NCBI GenBank assembly: GCA_039707465.1 | Contig: CM077644.1 | Span: forward strand, 145,571,462 to 145,635,461 | Direction: 5' to 3' | DNA length: 64,000 bases | From: Rhabdophis nuchalis | Taxonomy: Eukaryota; Chordata; Lepidosauria; Squamata; Natricidae | Shown here: in pieces, positions 56,523-64,000 of the stretch | Position numbering within the stretch: position 1 is the first letter of the stretch | Layout of the letters: every line of letters begins with the position of its first letter | Notes under the pieces: generated by a model | Database searches by the model: none | Seen by the model: the letters and a program-made list of their open reading frames with translations, nothing else | What the model was told of the DNA's origin: nothing | Position numbers and translations under genes: made by a program

Positions 56523-56775
56523 GGTTATATGGTGGTTGTGTGTATGTGTGCAGGTGTAGATCTACAGACAGATTGGTTGGCCATTTAACCAGACTGGGCC
56601 ACAGCAACGCGTGGCCGGGTATAGCTAGTAATAAATAAAAGGAGGAGGATTCTTGTTATTGCTGCTATTATTATAATTTTACCTCTTAAAAGCTCTTGAA
56701 ACTAAGCTTTGGTCCAATGTGTGGGATTAATGTAGTAATAGATTTTGGGGTGGGGCTGCTGTGATTAATGTTGTC

Positions 56776-57000
56776 AGAGCTGAAGAAACTTCTTGGATGA
56801 GAAGTGAAACATCTTCAAAAAAAGAAAGAAAGGAACAAGTCCGCACACTTAGCTTCTCATCCAAAAAACGTCTTCAGTTCTGAAAAAGCTTCTTGGATGA
56901 GAAATGAAATGTCTTCAGGGAAAAACAAAGTCCAGTTGCCTTTTGAAAAAACACCTTTGGGACAACTATGACCTGGATGATTAAGAATCTTTATAGATAA
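56776..57000 (+). mobile_element. Penelope-like terminal repeat fragments
   Basis: GAAGAAACTTCTTGGATGAG, then an antisense copy (GCTTCTCATCCAAAAAACG at 56852), then a second sense copy at 56880. It then continues AAACAAAGTCCAGTTGCC and CAACTATGACCTGGATGATTAAG, a dispersed vertebrate repeat that I place with Penelope-like elements, with moderate certainty. Confidence 0.45.
56780..56810 (+). ncRNA. hammerhead-ribozyme-like core
   Basis: CTGAAGA (56780-56786), stem ACTTCT/AGAAGT (56788-56793, 56800-56805) closing a TGGATG loop, then GAAAC (56806-56810). The pattern fits CUGANGA-stem II-GAAA. The copy at 56880 has decayed boxes (CTGAAAA, GAAAT). Stem III is not resolved. Confidence 0.4.
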
Positions 57001-57152
57001 TTTAAGATTGAAAAGTACAAGACAAGCAACTTGCAAAACTGTGGGGAAGATGAGAAAATGAATCTTTGGAAATAAATAGCCTTGGGTCTAAGAAGGACTG
57101 TGCTTGCTTGTTGCTAGGAAGCAAATACTTGTTTTGTGGCTTCATCCTAAGG

Positions 57153-57388
57153 TTTCCCCTTGTACATATGTGCTAGTCATTCCCAACTCTAGGGGGCGGT
57201 GCTCACTTCTGTTTCAAAGTCGAAGAGCCAGCACTGTGTGAAGATGTCTCTGTGGTCATGTGGCCGGCATGACTAAATGCCGAAAGTGCACAGAACGCTG
57301 TTACCTTCCCACCAAAAGTGATTCCTATTTTTCTACTTGCATTTTTACATGCTTTTGAACTGCTAAGTTGCTAGAAGCTGGGACAAGT
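57153..57388 (-). mobile_element. BovB-tailed SINE, 5' part lost
   Basis: AGGTTTCCCCTTGTACATATGTGC, CTCTAGGGGGCGGTGCTCAC, GAACGCTGTTACCTTCCCACC. It ends at CTGGGACAAGTA where the next CR1 begins. Confidence 0.85.
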
Positions 57389-57712
57389 ACAATAATAATA
57401 CAATACAATAGCAGAGTTGGAAGGGACCTTGTAGGTCTTCTAGTCCAACCCCCTGCATAGGCAGGAACCTTATACCATTTCAGACAAATGGCTATCTAAC
57501 ATCTTCTTAAAGACTTGCAGGGTGGGGCATTCACAACTTCTGGAGGCAAGCTGTTCCACTGATTAATTGTTCTAACTGTCAGGAAATTTCTCCTCAGTTC
57601 TAAGTTGCTTCTCTCCTTGATTAGTTTCCACCCATTGCTTCTTGTTCAGCCCTCAGGTGCTTTGGAGAATAGTTTGACTCCCTCTTCTTTGTGGCAACCC
57701 TCTCTCTCTATT
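57389..57712 (-). mobile_element. CR1 LINE 3' end
   Basis: CR1 tail AATAATACAATACAATAGC to TTCTTTGTGGCAACCC: same terminus as 2986 and 55773. Confidence 0.9.
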
Positions 57713-57732
57713 CCCCTATCTACCTACCTCCT

Positions 57733-57797
57733 GTAATACAATAATACAATAGCAGAGTTGGAAGGGACCTTGGAGGTCATCTAGTCCAACTCCTGGT
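57733..57797 (-). mobile_element. CR1 LINE, 65-bp 3' tip
   Basis: ATACAATAATACAATAGCAGAG to TCTAGTCCAACTCC: a very short 5'-truncated insertion next to the previous one. Confidence 0.85.
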
Positions 57798-59059
57798 CTT
57801 AAGATCTTGAGAAGCAGCTTTGTTTTGTGGTCTCACCTCACCATCCGAAGCATCCTTGATGGAATGTGGGGGGGAAATACCCTTTACACTGGTTGCTTCC
57901 AAACCTTGGATCTCTTTTCCAAAGTCAATCTTTCTCTTTTGATCACCTTCTGCAAGCAGGTGAAGCCCTTCCTATTCAGGTCAGCATTTGGCATTTCTTG
58001 GCTAAGATGAATTTGGGATAAATTTTCATCTTCTTCTGCTTATATATTTTAATTGATTTTTTTTAAAAAAATATTTACATATAGCTTGATTGTTAACATT
58101 GCTGTTACAATTGTTAACTGTACTGCAGTGAAGGTGGAGTATAAACAACAAATCTAAAAAAAGAGGATGGGACATGTCAGGATGTGACCAAAAAGTCAAA
58201 ATGACAGCAACCACAATGCATTTGAAGCTCCCCCCCCCCCATTTAATATGCAAATGGTTATAACTTCCATCACAGCATTCTGGCTTCCATCTTGACTTTC
58301 TGACCACAACCTGTGGATATTTCTGGGACATCTGCCAGAGAACAAGTGGAAAACCCTCAAGAAGGATCAGACTCAACAAAGAGCAAGGCCCGTCTGAAGG
58401 TTCATCTGGTATCTCGCTTTCCCTGTTAGCTGTACCTTAATGCTACGGTAGAAGCTATATAAATAAACCCATTCTCTGGCTTCTCTCAGCTAAGTGATGC
58501 ATTTGACTTAATTTACAATCTGTCCATAAATGTGACTCAACAGACACCGGTACTAGAGTTTCTTCACTATGCAGTTGTTTCTCAGCCTCTGACAATAACA
58601 ATTTCGGTGTATCCACATCTCCAGTGGTCTAAGCACAATGTCTATGCCAAGGGAGATGGAGTGACACAATCCAGGAAGAATCATAAACATCATATATGCA
58701 TGTACCTGTATGCCAATCCTTTTCAATCCCTAATCAATTGCAGTGCTAGTATAGTCAATTTCTGCTCCTTTCCCTTTCCCATCCCCTTTCCCATAGAATG
58801 TCCTTGCAATTTCCTTGGCAACAGTACGGAGACGATTTGACATTGCCTTCCTTTTAAATACAAAGCTAAACAAAAATAACCCAGTACGTCAGGAAGCTGC
58901 GTAGAAAAACTGAAATATTCCTCAGGGTTGCCTTTTACAACGAATTCTCATCCTCAACTCTGTAAACTAAATAAATGTAACAATATTATTTTGTACAGCT
59001 GGCATAAATTATAAAGGCCCTGTGCCACTTTTTGCAGCATAGATATATAATAGTAATGG
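57798..59059. other. no gene recognised
   Basis: Poly-C at 58231-58240. The two frames at 58026 and 58532 (117 and 102 codons) lack known domains. Confidence 0.35.
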
Positions 59060-59763
59060 GCATAATCTAAGGTGACCAGATTTTAACATTGGTAAAGCGG
59101 GACACCATTGCCCAGGGGTGGGGGGCAGTGGCCTTTTGTGACTTACATGAGTGAGCTGGAGGTGGCCAAGAAAAACCTGAGCGAAGCTTTGGGCAAAAAT
59201 GTGAAGCAGTAAGTGATCATCAGGCGCCTTTCTCCCCGCCCCCCTCCGTCGTTTCTTCCTTAAGCTATTGGCTGTATTTTTACAGCAGAGGGCCGCTATT
59301 CCCATGGTGGCTGGGGGATGGCGGAGCGGGGCCGGGCGGGCACGGCGGCTGGGGGGCGGCGGAGCGGGGCCAGGCAGGCATGGCCGCTCTGCACACGCTC
59401 AGAGGCGGCCTGCAGCCAGGGCAGCAGCGCAGGGCACGGGCAGGAAGCGGTGGCCGGAGCGGGCTGGTGGGCAGATGGAAGGGGAGGGCTGTCGAGGGAG
59501 GAGAGAGCGAGCAGCCAGGCAGGCAGCAGGTGGAGGAGGAGGAGGAGAAGAGCTGTGTGGGCGGGGCTGCAGCCAGAGTCTGCGTGGCCCTGAACTTTAC
59601 ACCACCGCTGCTGCTGCCGCCATGCACTGAGAGCGGCCGTTCGGGAGCCCCACCATTGCCCACTCGCCGCCCCAGGCAAAAATTGGGACTTTTTAAAAAT
59701 GACACGGGACAAATTGTTCAAAAGTGGGACTTTTGGGGGACATCTGGTCACCTTAGCATAATC
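59060..59763 (+). mobile_element. hAT-like TIR element carrying a captured host exon, perfect 8-bp TSD
   Basis: Element 59068-59755 (688 bp) has inverted TAAGGTGACCAGAT ends. TSD GCATAATC is at 59060-59067 and 59756-59763. The interior is GC-rich (59230-59660), with a 37-bp tandem (GCGGAGCGGGGCC) at 59318-59385. 59147-59208 matches TADA1 exon 1. No transposase frame. Confidence 0.88.
59147..59208 (+). pseudogene. TADA1: captured TADA1 exon 1 fragment with splice donor
   Basis: ATG at 59147 opens [21 protein letters not shown], then a stop made by reading into the intron. Vertebrate TADA1, a subunit of the SAGA histone-acetyltransferase complex, has [20 protein letters not shown] right after its first five residues, so about 18 of 20 residues agree. 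The coding match ends at AAGCA|GTAAGTG (59208/59209), a consensus splice donor. This implies a genomic copy, not a processed one. Just upstream, GGCCTTTTGTGA recalls the original start region (encoding ...TFVS) before a small insertion, so the native ATG is probably destroyed. It lies inside a TIR element and is not the locus itself, since exon 2 does not follow. Confidence 0.75.
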
Positions 59764-59800
59764 CTTAGCATAAGTACTATAGATAGATACTTGATAGATG

Positions 59801-59884
<84 letters not shown>
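59801..59884 (+). repeat. (GATA)n microsatellite
   Basis: About 21 units, then GATG and GAGG variants to 59930. Confidence 0.98.
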
Positions 59885-59958
59885 GGATGGATGGATAGAT
59901 AGAGGGATAGATAGAGGGATAGATAGATAGACGAACGATAACAGATGACAGATAGATA

Positions 59959-60379
59959 CCCTGTTTCCCTGAAAATAAGACCTCCCCAGATAATAAGCCC
60001 AATCAGGCTTTTGAGCGCATGTGCATAAGCCCTCCCCTGAAAATAAGCCCTCTACTAAAATATTTAAACACATGAGTAGCCGGTCCCCACCACCAGTCCT
60101 CACAGACGCCATTCCCACAAACCCTAGCTACCATGCCCCTTCTCTTAGTGGTGGCCGCAAAAAGAGTGGCAGGCCCAGCGATGCTAGGGCTGGCAAGATT
60201 GTGCCAGAAACAGAGACAGAATTTCCGGCCCTCTCTGGATCAGCTGATCCACAGGTCGCAGGCTGAGTTTATTTTTGAGGCACCTGAAAAATAATAAGCC
60301 TTCTACAAAAATAAGGCCAAGCGCTTATTTGGGGGGTCAAAATAAAACAAGATCCTTTCTTATTTTCAGAGAAATGCAG
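59959..60379 (+). mobile_element. TIR MITE ('CCCTGAAAATAAGACC' family), TA-flanked
   Basis: CCCTGTTTCCCTGAAAATAAG at the left, TTATTTTCAGAGAAATGCAG at the right (inverted), TA on both sides. The interior holds an 81-codon open stretch (60021-60266) with no recognised domain. Confidence 0.75.
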
Positions 60380-60397
60380 TAGGTATGCATGTATGTA

Positions 60398-61232
60398 CCT
60401 ATTTTTTGGAGTATAAGATGCACCTAGGTTTTGAAGAGGCACATTTTTTTAAAAAAGTAGGTAGGTAGATAGAGGGAGAGAGAGGGAGAGAAAGAGAGAG
60501 AAATACAGTAGGTAGGTAGGGAGAGAGAGTGTAGATAGGTAGGTAGGGAGGGAGAGGGATAGAGATAAATAAAGAGGGAGAGAAATACAGTAGATAGGTA
60601 GGTAGAGAGAGAGAGAGAGAGTAGGTAGGTAGGTAGGTAGATATTTCCAGGTGTATTTACCCATGTGCTGGAGAAGGAAATCATTGACCACCTTTGGAAC
60701 AAATCTTTGTTTCTGCAATCACAGTACTTGACCAACGTAATTCTCATCAATCACTCTAACTAAACAGCTTTCCAAAAGGGGGGAAAAAACCTTTTTGCAG
60801 TGTACAAACCTCCCCCAAACGGCCTGTTTTTTGCGAAAATGGGCCCGTTTTTTTCAAATAAAAGGCATGAATAGCCTTGGGGGAGGGGCTTGCAGAGTGC
60901 TCCTGGGGGGGGGTCAAAAATGAGCAAAAAACCAGCCCATTTATCTCAAAAATGGGCCGTTTTTTGGTCAAAAGAATTGCATGCATGGCTTTATGGAGGC
61001 TTATAGAGTGCTGTTGGGGGCTGGGGGGCGCAGAAACGCCCTGGTTTTTGCTCATTTCTGTCCTCCCCAGCCCTCAGAAGCTCTCTGGAAGCCTCCATAA
61101 GGGTATGCGCGTGGCCATTTTTGTGAAGGGGCAGGGTTTCAGGAGGCAAAAATTGCTGTATTTGATGTATAAGACGCACCAAGATTTTCAGCCTCTTTTT
61201 TAGAGGTGTGTCTTATACTCCAAAAAATACGG
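60398..61232 (+). mobile_element. TIR element ('TTTTTTGGAGTATAAG' ends), TA-flanked
   Basis: CTATTTTTTGGAGTATAAG at the left and CTTATACTCCAAAAAATACGG at the right, with TA outside. It contains a minisatellite (60450-60650) and two G-rich blocks with repeated GGGCCGTTTTTT-like text at 60820-60965. No transposase frame. Confidence 0.75.
60450..60650 (+). repeat. (GGTA)n/(GA)n minisatellite
   Basis: Three to four units with AGAAATACAGTAG and (GGTA)n, similar to 56057-56522. Confidence 0.85.
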
Positions 61233-61628
61233 TAGGTATGTATGTAGGTAGGTAGTGCCAAAAAGCTTTCCAAACTTATAGAAATAGTATAAACCTCCTC
61301 CTCCTCCTCCAGACTACCATCAACTGTACTATTCTAATCATTGTATGTAGAGATACTGTACATAATGGCATATGAACATTTTTTCCATGGCCTTCATGGC
61401 TGCACTATAAAAGTGCTAGACTGTGATGTATTTTTTGGCTGTTTGTTTCTTTACTGTTGATGGTTGTTCCTAAAGGTTGAAGCTACCCACCACTTCAATA
61501 TCTTCATTGTCATTTCTAAGGCTGGTTGTTCTATCTGCTGTCATTAGTTTGGTCTATTTTATGTTTAACTTTAGTTCCAATTTTTTTCACTCTGTGAGCT
61601 TGGATATCCTTTGCCTTTTGGCCTATCA
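61233..61628. other. no gene recognised
   Basis: (GGTA)n remnants at 61232-61252 and (CTC)n at 61296-61310. Nothing else. Confidence 0.4.
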
Positions 61629-62239
61629 AGGTAGTATTAGGTGACCAGACATCCCACTTTTGGCGGGACAGTCCCGGTTCACTAGCAGATGTCCCGCGCC
61701 CCACTGCCTCTTCAAAATGTCCCGCTTTTTGCGGGCAGGCGGCGGGCGCGGATAACTGAGAGCGCCGGCTCGGGCAGGGAGGGCGTCGGGGCCAAGGAGT
61801 GGGGGGGTGCATGCTCCGGCGTGGCATGTGCCTGCGCAGAGGGCGTCGGGGTGGGGGCGCACTCCCACCCGCCCCTCGGTGCCCTCTTTAAAGGCAGCGG
61901 TGGTGGCCCGGCCCGGCGGAGCTGAGAGCTGCTGGCTTGGGCGGGAAGGGAGAAGGCGGCCCGAGGTGGCCGCTTTCAGCTTGGCCCATCACACCAGCAT
62001 GATGGGCTGACAGCGGTCGGCTCGGGCTGCCTTCCTCCTCCCCGTCCCAGCCGGCGGCTCTCAGCGCCGCCGGGCCGGGTCGCCGCCGCTGCCTTTAAAG
62101 AGGGGCCCGCGGGGATGGTGGGAGTGTGCCCCTGCCCCGACGCCTTCTGCGCAGGTGCATGCCGCGCTGGAGCGTGCGCGCCCCCCGTCTATGGTGTCCC
62201 GCTTTGGGACTTTGAAAATCTGGTCACCTTAAGGTAGTA
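61629..62239. mobile_element. hAT-like TIR element, GC-rich palindrome, perfect 8-bp TSD
   Basis: Element 61637-62231 (595 bp) runs TTAGGTGACCAGA to TCTGGTCACCTTA. TSD AGGTAGTA is at 61629-61636 and 62232-62239. Arms 61800-61938 and 62051-62189 are imperfect inverted copies (…CTTTAAAGGCAGCGG… against CCGCTGCCTTTAAAG). It shares ends with 59068 but not the TADA1 piece. Confidence 0.9.
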
Positions 62240-63134
62240 TCATCAGCATAGCACTGAGGTTTCCTCCTCCGACTGTAAAAACCAAGCTCATCCCTCTTTT
62301 TACATTAGAAAAACAATATCTAGCTCCATCTTCAGTGTAGGCAGAAAATGAAACCCTCACACCTACCACAGCTATATAACATTTGGGATGCTTAGCCTCT
62401 GAATATGACCCGTGTTTAGCCAAAGAGTGGAAGGAAAGAGAGTTAGAGATTGTCTGTAGAAAAAGCAAGCACGTTTTGCACACTGTAATTTTTCCCCCCA
62501 CAGCAAAAGCTTTAACATGAAACACTGGGAGCATTTTATGCAACAGTAACTTTGAGTTATCACAGAACATAGAACACATAACACCAATAAGATCCCATAG
62601 TGAGATCATTTTGGCACATAATTTGCCCTCCATGACCTGCCTGTAATCTTGCCTCAATATCAGCAGCCTACGGAGAGCAAAACTGTGCCCCCTCCCCAAA
62701 GCAAATCTTAACAAACCTTGACACAAATAAGAAGGAAGCTTCCTCTTTATTGTGTAATTTCTTCTCTCCAGCTGACTGTATTTCTTTTGTTTTTCTGCTT
62801 GGTTGAGAATAATATTTCAGCTAAAGGTAGCCCTTTCACATTTCCTCTGCTTTCAATCATCATCATCTTCCCGGCCGAATTCCTGAGGTTTCTTTGGATC
62901 AAAATCAAGTAGCTTGATGGACCCTTCTAATTCAATTCATGGGGTCAATATGACATTAGCTTTGCTCATTGGTCACAGTGGAGCATGCGACACTTTGAGT
63001 TACACAAATATCCTCCTCAAGTTGGATATTTAGGGGTTGTGTGTGGTTGCTGTTGCTTTAGGAAAGAGAAATAGGAGTTATTAACTTAGTGTGTGTTGTT
63101 ATACTCTTGAAACCCAATGGAGTGTAGTAATTTA
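62240..63134. other. unique DNA, no gene recognised
   Basis: A minus frame of 165 codons spans 62229-62726, partly in the element. No domain recognised. Possibly conserved noncoding at 62440-62650. Confidence 0.35.
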
Positions 63135-63356
63135 CAGGATCCAATCTGAGTTGGTCACTGAGACCAGAGGTTTAGTCTTCTAAGCTTTTGGACTCGTTCT
63201 GGAGCCCATCCTTAGGGAACGTCGCTCTAACACAGAGGCACACATTCTGTGGCACACATTCTGCTAGAGAGGTTCCCTAAGGATGGGCTCCATCACAAGT
63301 TCAAAAGCTTGGAAGACTAAACGTCTTCATCTGGGGACCAACCCAGATTGGATCCT
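63135..63356. mobile_element. fold-back element
   Basis: CAGGATCCAATCTGAGTTGG and CCAACCCAGATTGGATCCTG end it. Inner arms GTTTAGTCTTCTAAGCTTTT...CCCATCCTTAGGGAAC are inverted around 63240. About 90-bp arms. No TSD. Confidence 0.75.
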
Positions 63357-63697
63357 GCAACATTGTCCTGAGACATATATATTCACCTTTATCCATGCAG
63401 TAATTTAGGTGTTTGACTAGGAGTGGGGTTAATGTTGCTCAACCTGTGATGACTCATTATGGAAAGTTAAAGTCCATAACTTTCATTAAGGAGCCTTCAT
63501 TTTGCAGGGAGGTTGATTTTGGATGATAATAACAACAGCCACTATGTTCTTGACTGAATCTTGTTTCAAATCATACTAATTAAGAAAATCTTGCATAATA
63601 AAAGCTGCTGCAACTTTAGGGGGAAAAAGTCTGGATTTTCTAATAGAACAAAATTATTTTCCATGTTAAGTAAATGATTAAGAGTCAGTTGATAGTG
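63357..63697. other. no gene recognised
   Basis: AT-rich. Nothing supported. Confidence 0.4.
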
Positions 63698-64000
63698 TGA
63701 TGGGTGGCAAACAAATGTAATGATGAAATGCACAGGTACAGTATAGGTGGTACCTTGCTCAATAGTAGTAACTGTGAAAGGGATCTTAGAGTCCTAGTGG
63801 ACAACCATTTAAATATGAGCGAGCCGTGTGCAGCAGCTGCCAAAAAAGCCAACACAGTTCTAGGCTGCATAAATAGAGGGATAGAATCAATATCACGTGA
63901 AGTGTTAATACCACTTTATAATGCCTTGGTAAGGCCACACTTGGAATACTGCATTCAGTTTTGGTCGCCACGATGTAGAAAAGATGTGGAGACTCTAGAA
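63698..64000 (+). mobile_element. CR1 LINE ORF2, runs off the window
   Basis: The reading frame is open from about 63746 to the last base: GGTLLNSSNCERDLRVL, KANTVLGCINRGI, LYNALVRPHLEYC, then IQFWSPRCRKDVETLE. This is the region just after the CR1 polymerase domain. A frameshift near 63743 separates it from GWQTNVMMKCTG upstream. It extends further 5' than any other CR1 copy in the window and may continue beyond the window to the 3' tail. Confidence 0.88.

Larger units (their letters stand above)
55506..56628 (+). mobile_element. nonautonomous Helitron, both ends present
   Basis: 5' TCTATATAAATAAAAATG after an A, then AATCTCAAAAACTACTGGACC, typical of vertebrate Helitrons. The 3' end has hairpin GGCCAC (56597-56602), 8-nt loop, GTGGCC (56611-56616), eight bases, then CTAG (56625-56628) before a host T. 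Insertion is A^T with no duplication, as Helitrons do. A CR1 and a minisatellite lie inside. No Rep/helicase frame. Confidence 0.9.

Noticed and set aside
59209..59284. A 76-nt intron between GTAAGTG and TATTTTTACAG in the TADA1 carrier
   Set aside because: An acceptor-like site exists, but what follows is transposon GC-rich DNA and not TADA1 exon 2, so no spliced gene is supported.
59268..59814. Frames of 120-151 codons on both strands
   Set aside because: Low-complexity Gly/Ala/Pro/Arg text in GC-rich transposon interior with no recognised domain.
62229..62726. 165-codon minus-strand frame
   Set aside because: It starts in unique DNA and ends in the TIR element, shows no domain and has no plausible promoter or splice signals. 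Kept only as unique DNA.

Overview
The window is intergenic or intronic DNA from a squamate reptile, most likely a snake. I infer this from the repeats: CR1 and L2-type LINEs, BovB-tailed tRNA SINEs, very many 8-bp-TSD hAT-like MITEs, Tc1/Helitron/Penelope remnants and long (GATA), (AT), (GA), (GAAA) and (CATC) arrays. I see no intact host gene. The only long protein-coding frame is the 763-codon minus-strand frame at 33013-35304, a 5'-truncated L2/CR1-superclade LINE with all reverse-transcriptase motifs. The only recognisable host coding sequence is a copy of exon 1 of TADA1 (SAGA subunit) inside a TIR element at 59068-59755. Layout, first half: 89-324 hAT MITE; 760-1713 TIR element split by an L1 insertion with a fold-back structure; 1809-2027 SINE; 2986-4826 three-level nest (hAT inside L2 inside CR1); 5653-6583 two hAT MITEs; 7410-11410 decayed L2 copies, palindromic MITEs and SINEs; 12402-13010 SINE split by an L2 whose 5' end carries an inverted copy of DNA 1.4 kb away; 13390-13968 L2 with a long (ATT)n tail; 14491-16379 mostly unique, with possible conserved noncoding elements; 16388-23122 a dense MITE field; 23123-25646 mostly unique. 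Second half: 25647-32545 L2, MITEs, SINEs and a fold-back minisatellite element; 32553-35340 hAT MITE containing the long LINE; 35350-45330 mostly unique AT-rich DNA with CR1 copies and two local duplications; 45456-45996 internally deleted Tc1 element; 48128-48462 Rex1/L3-like LINE end; 51261-51807 SINE split by L2; 52735-53361 microsatellites around Penelope-like inverted arms with a hammerhead-like core; 53642-54999 unique, possible conserved elements; 55047-57797 L2, complete nonautonomous Helitron, Penelope-like piece, SINE, CR1; 59060-62239 TIR elements including the TADA1 capture; 63135-63356 fold-back element; 63698-64000 CR1 running off the window. Nothing works as an operon. The organisation is insertion upon insertion, and many order-of-insertion statements rest on target-site duplications read directly from the sequence. 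No database search was possible, so family names rest on remembered consensus features, and 'unique' means only that I recognised no repeat.
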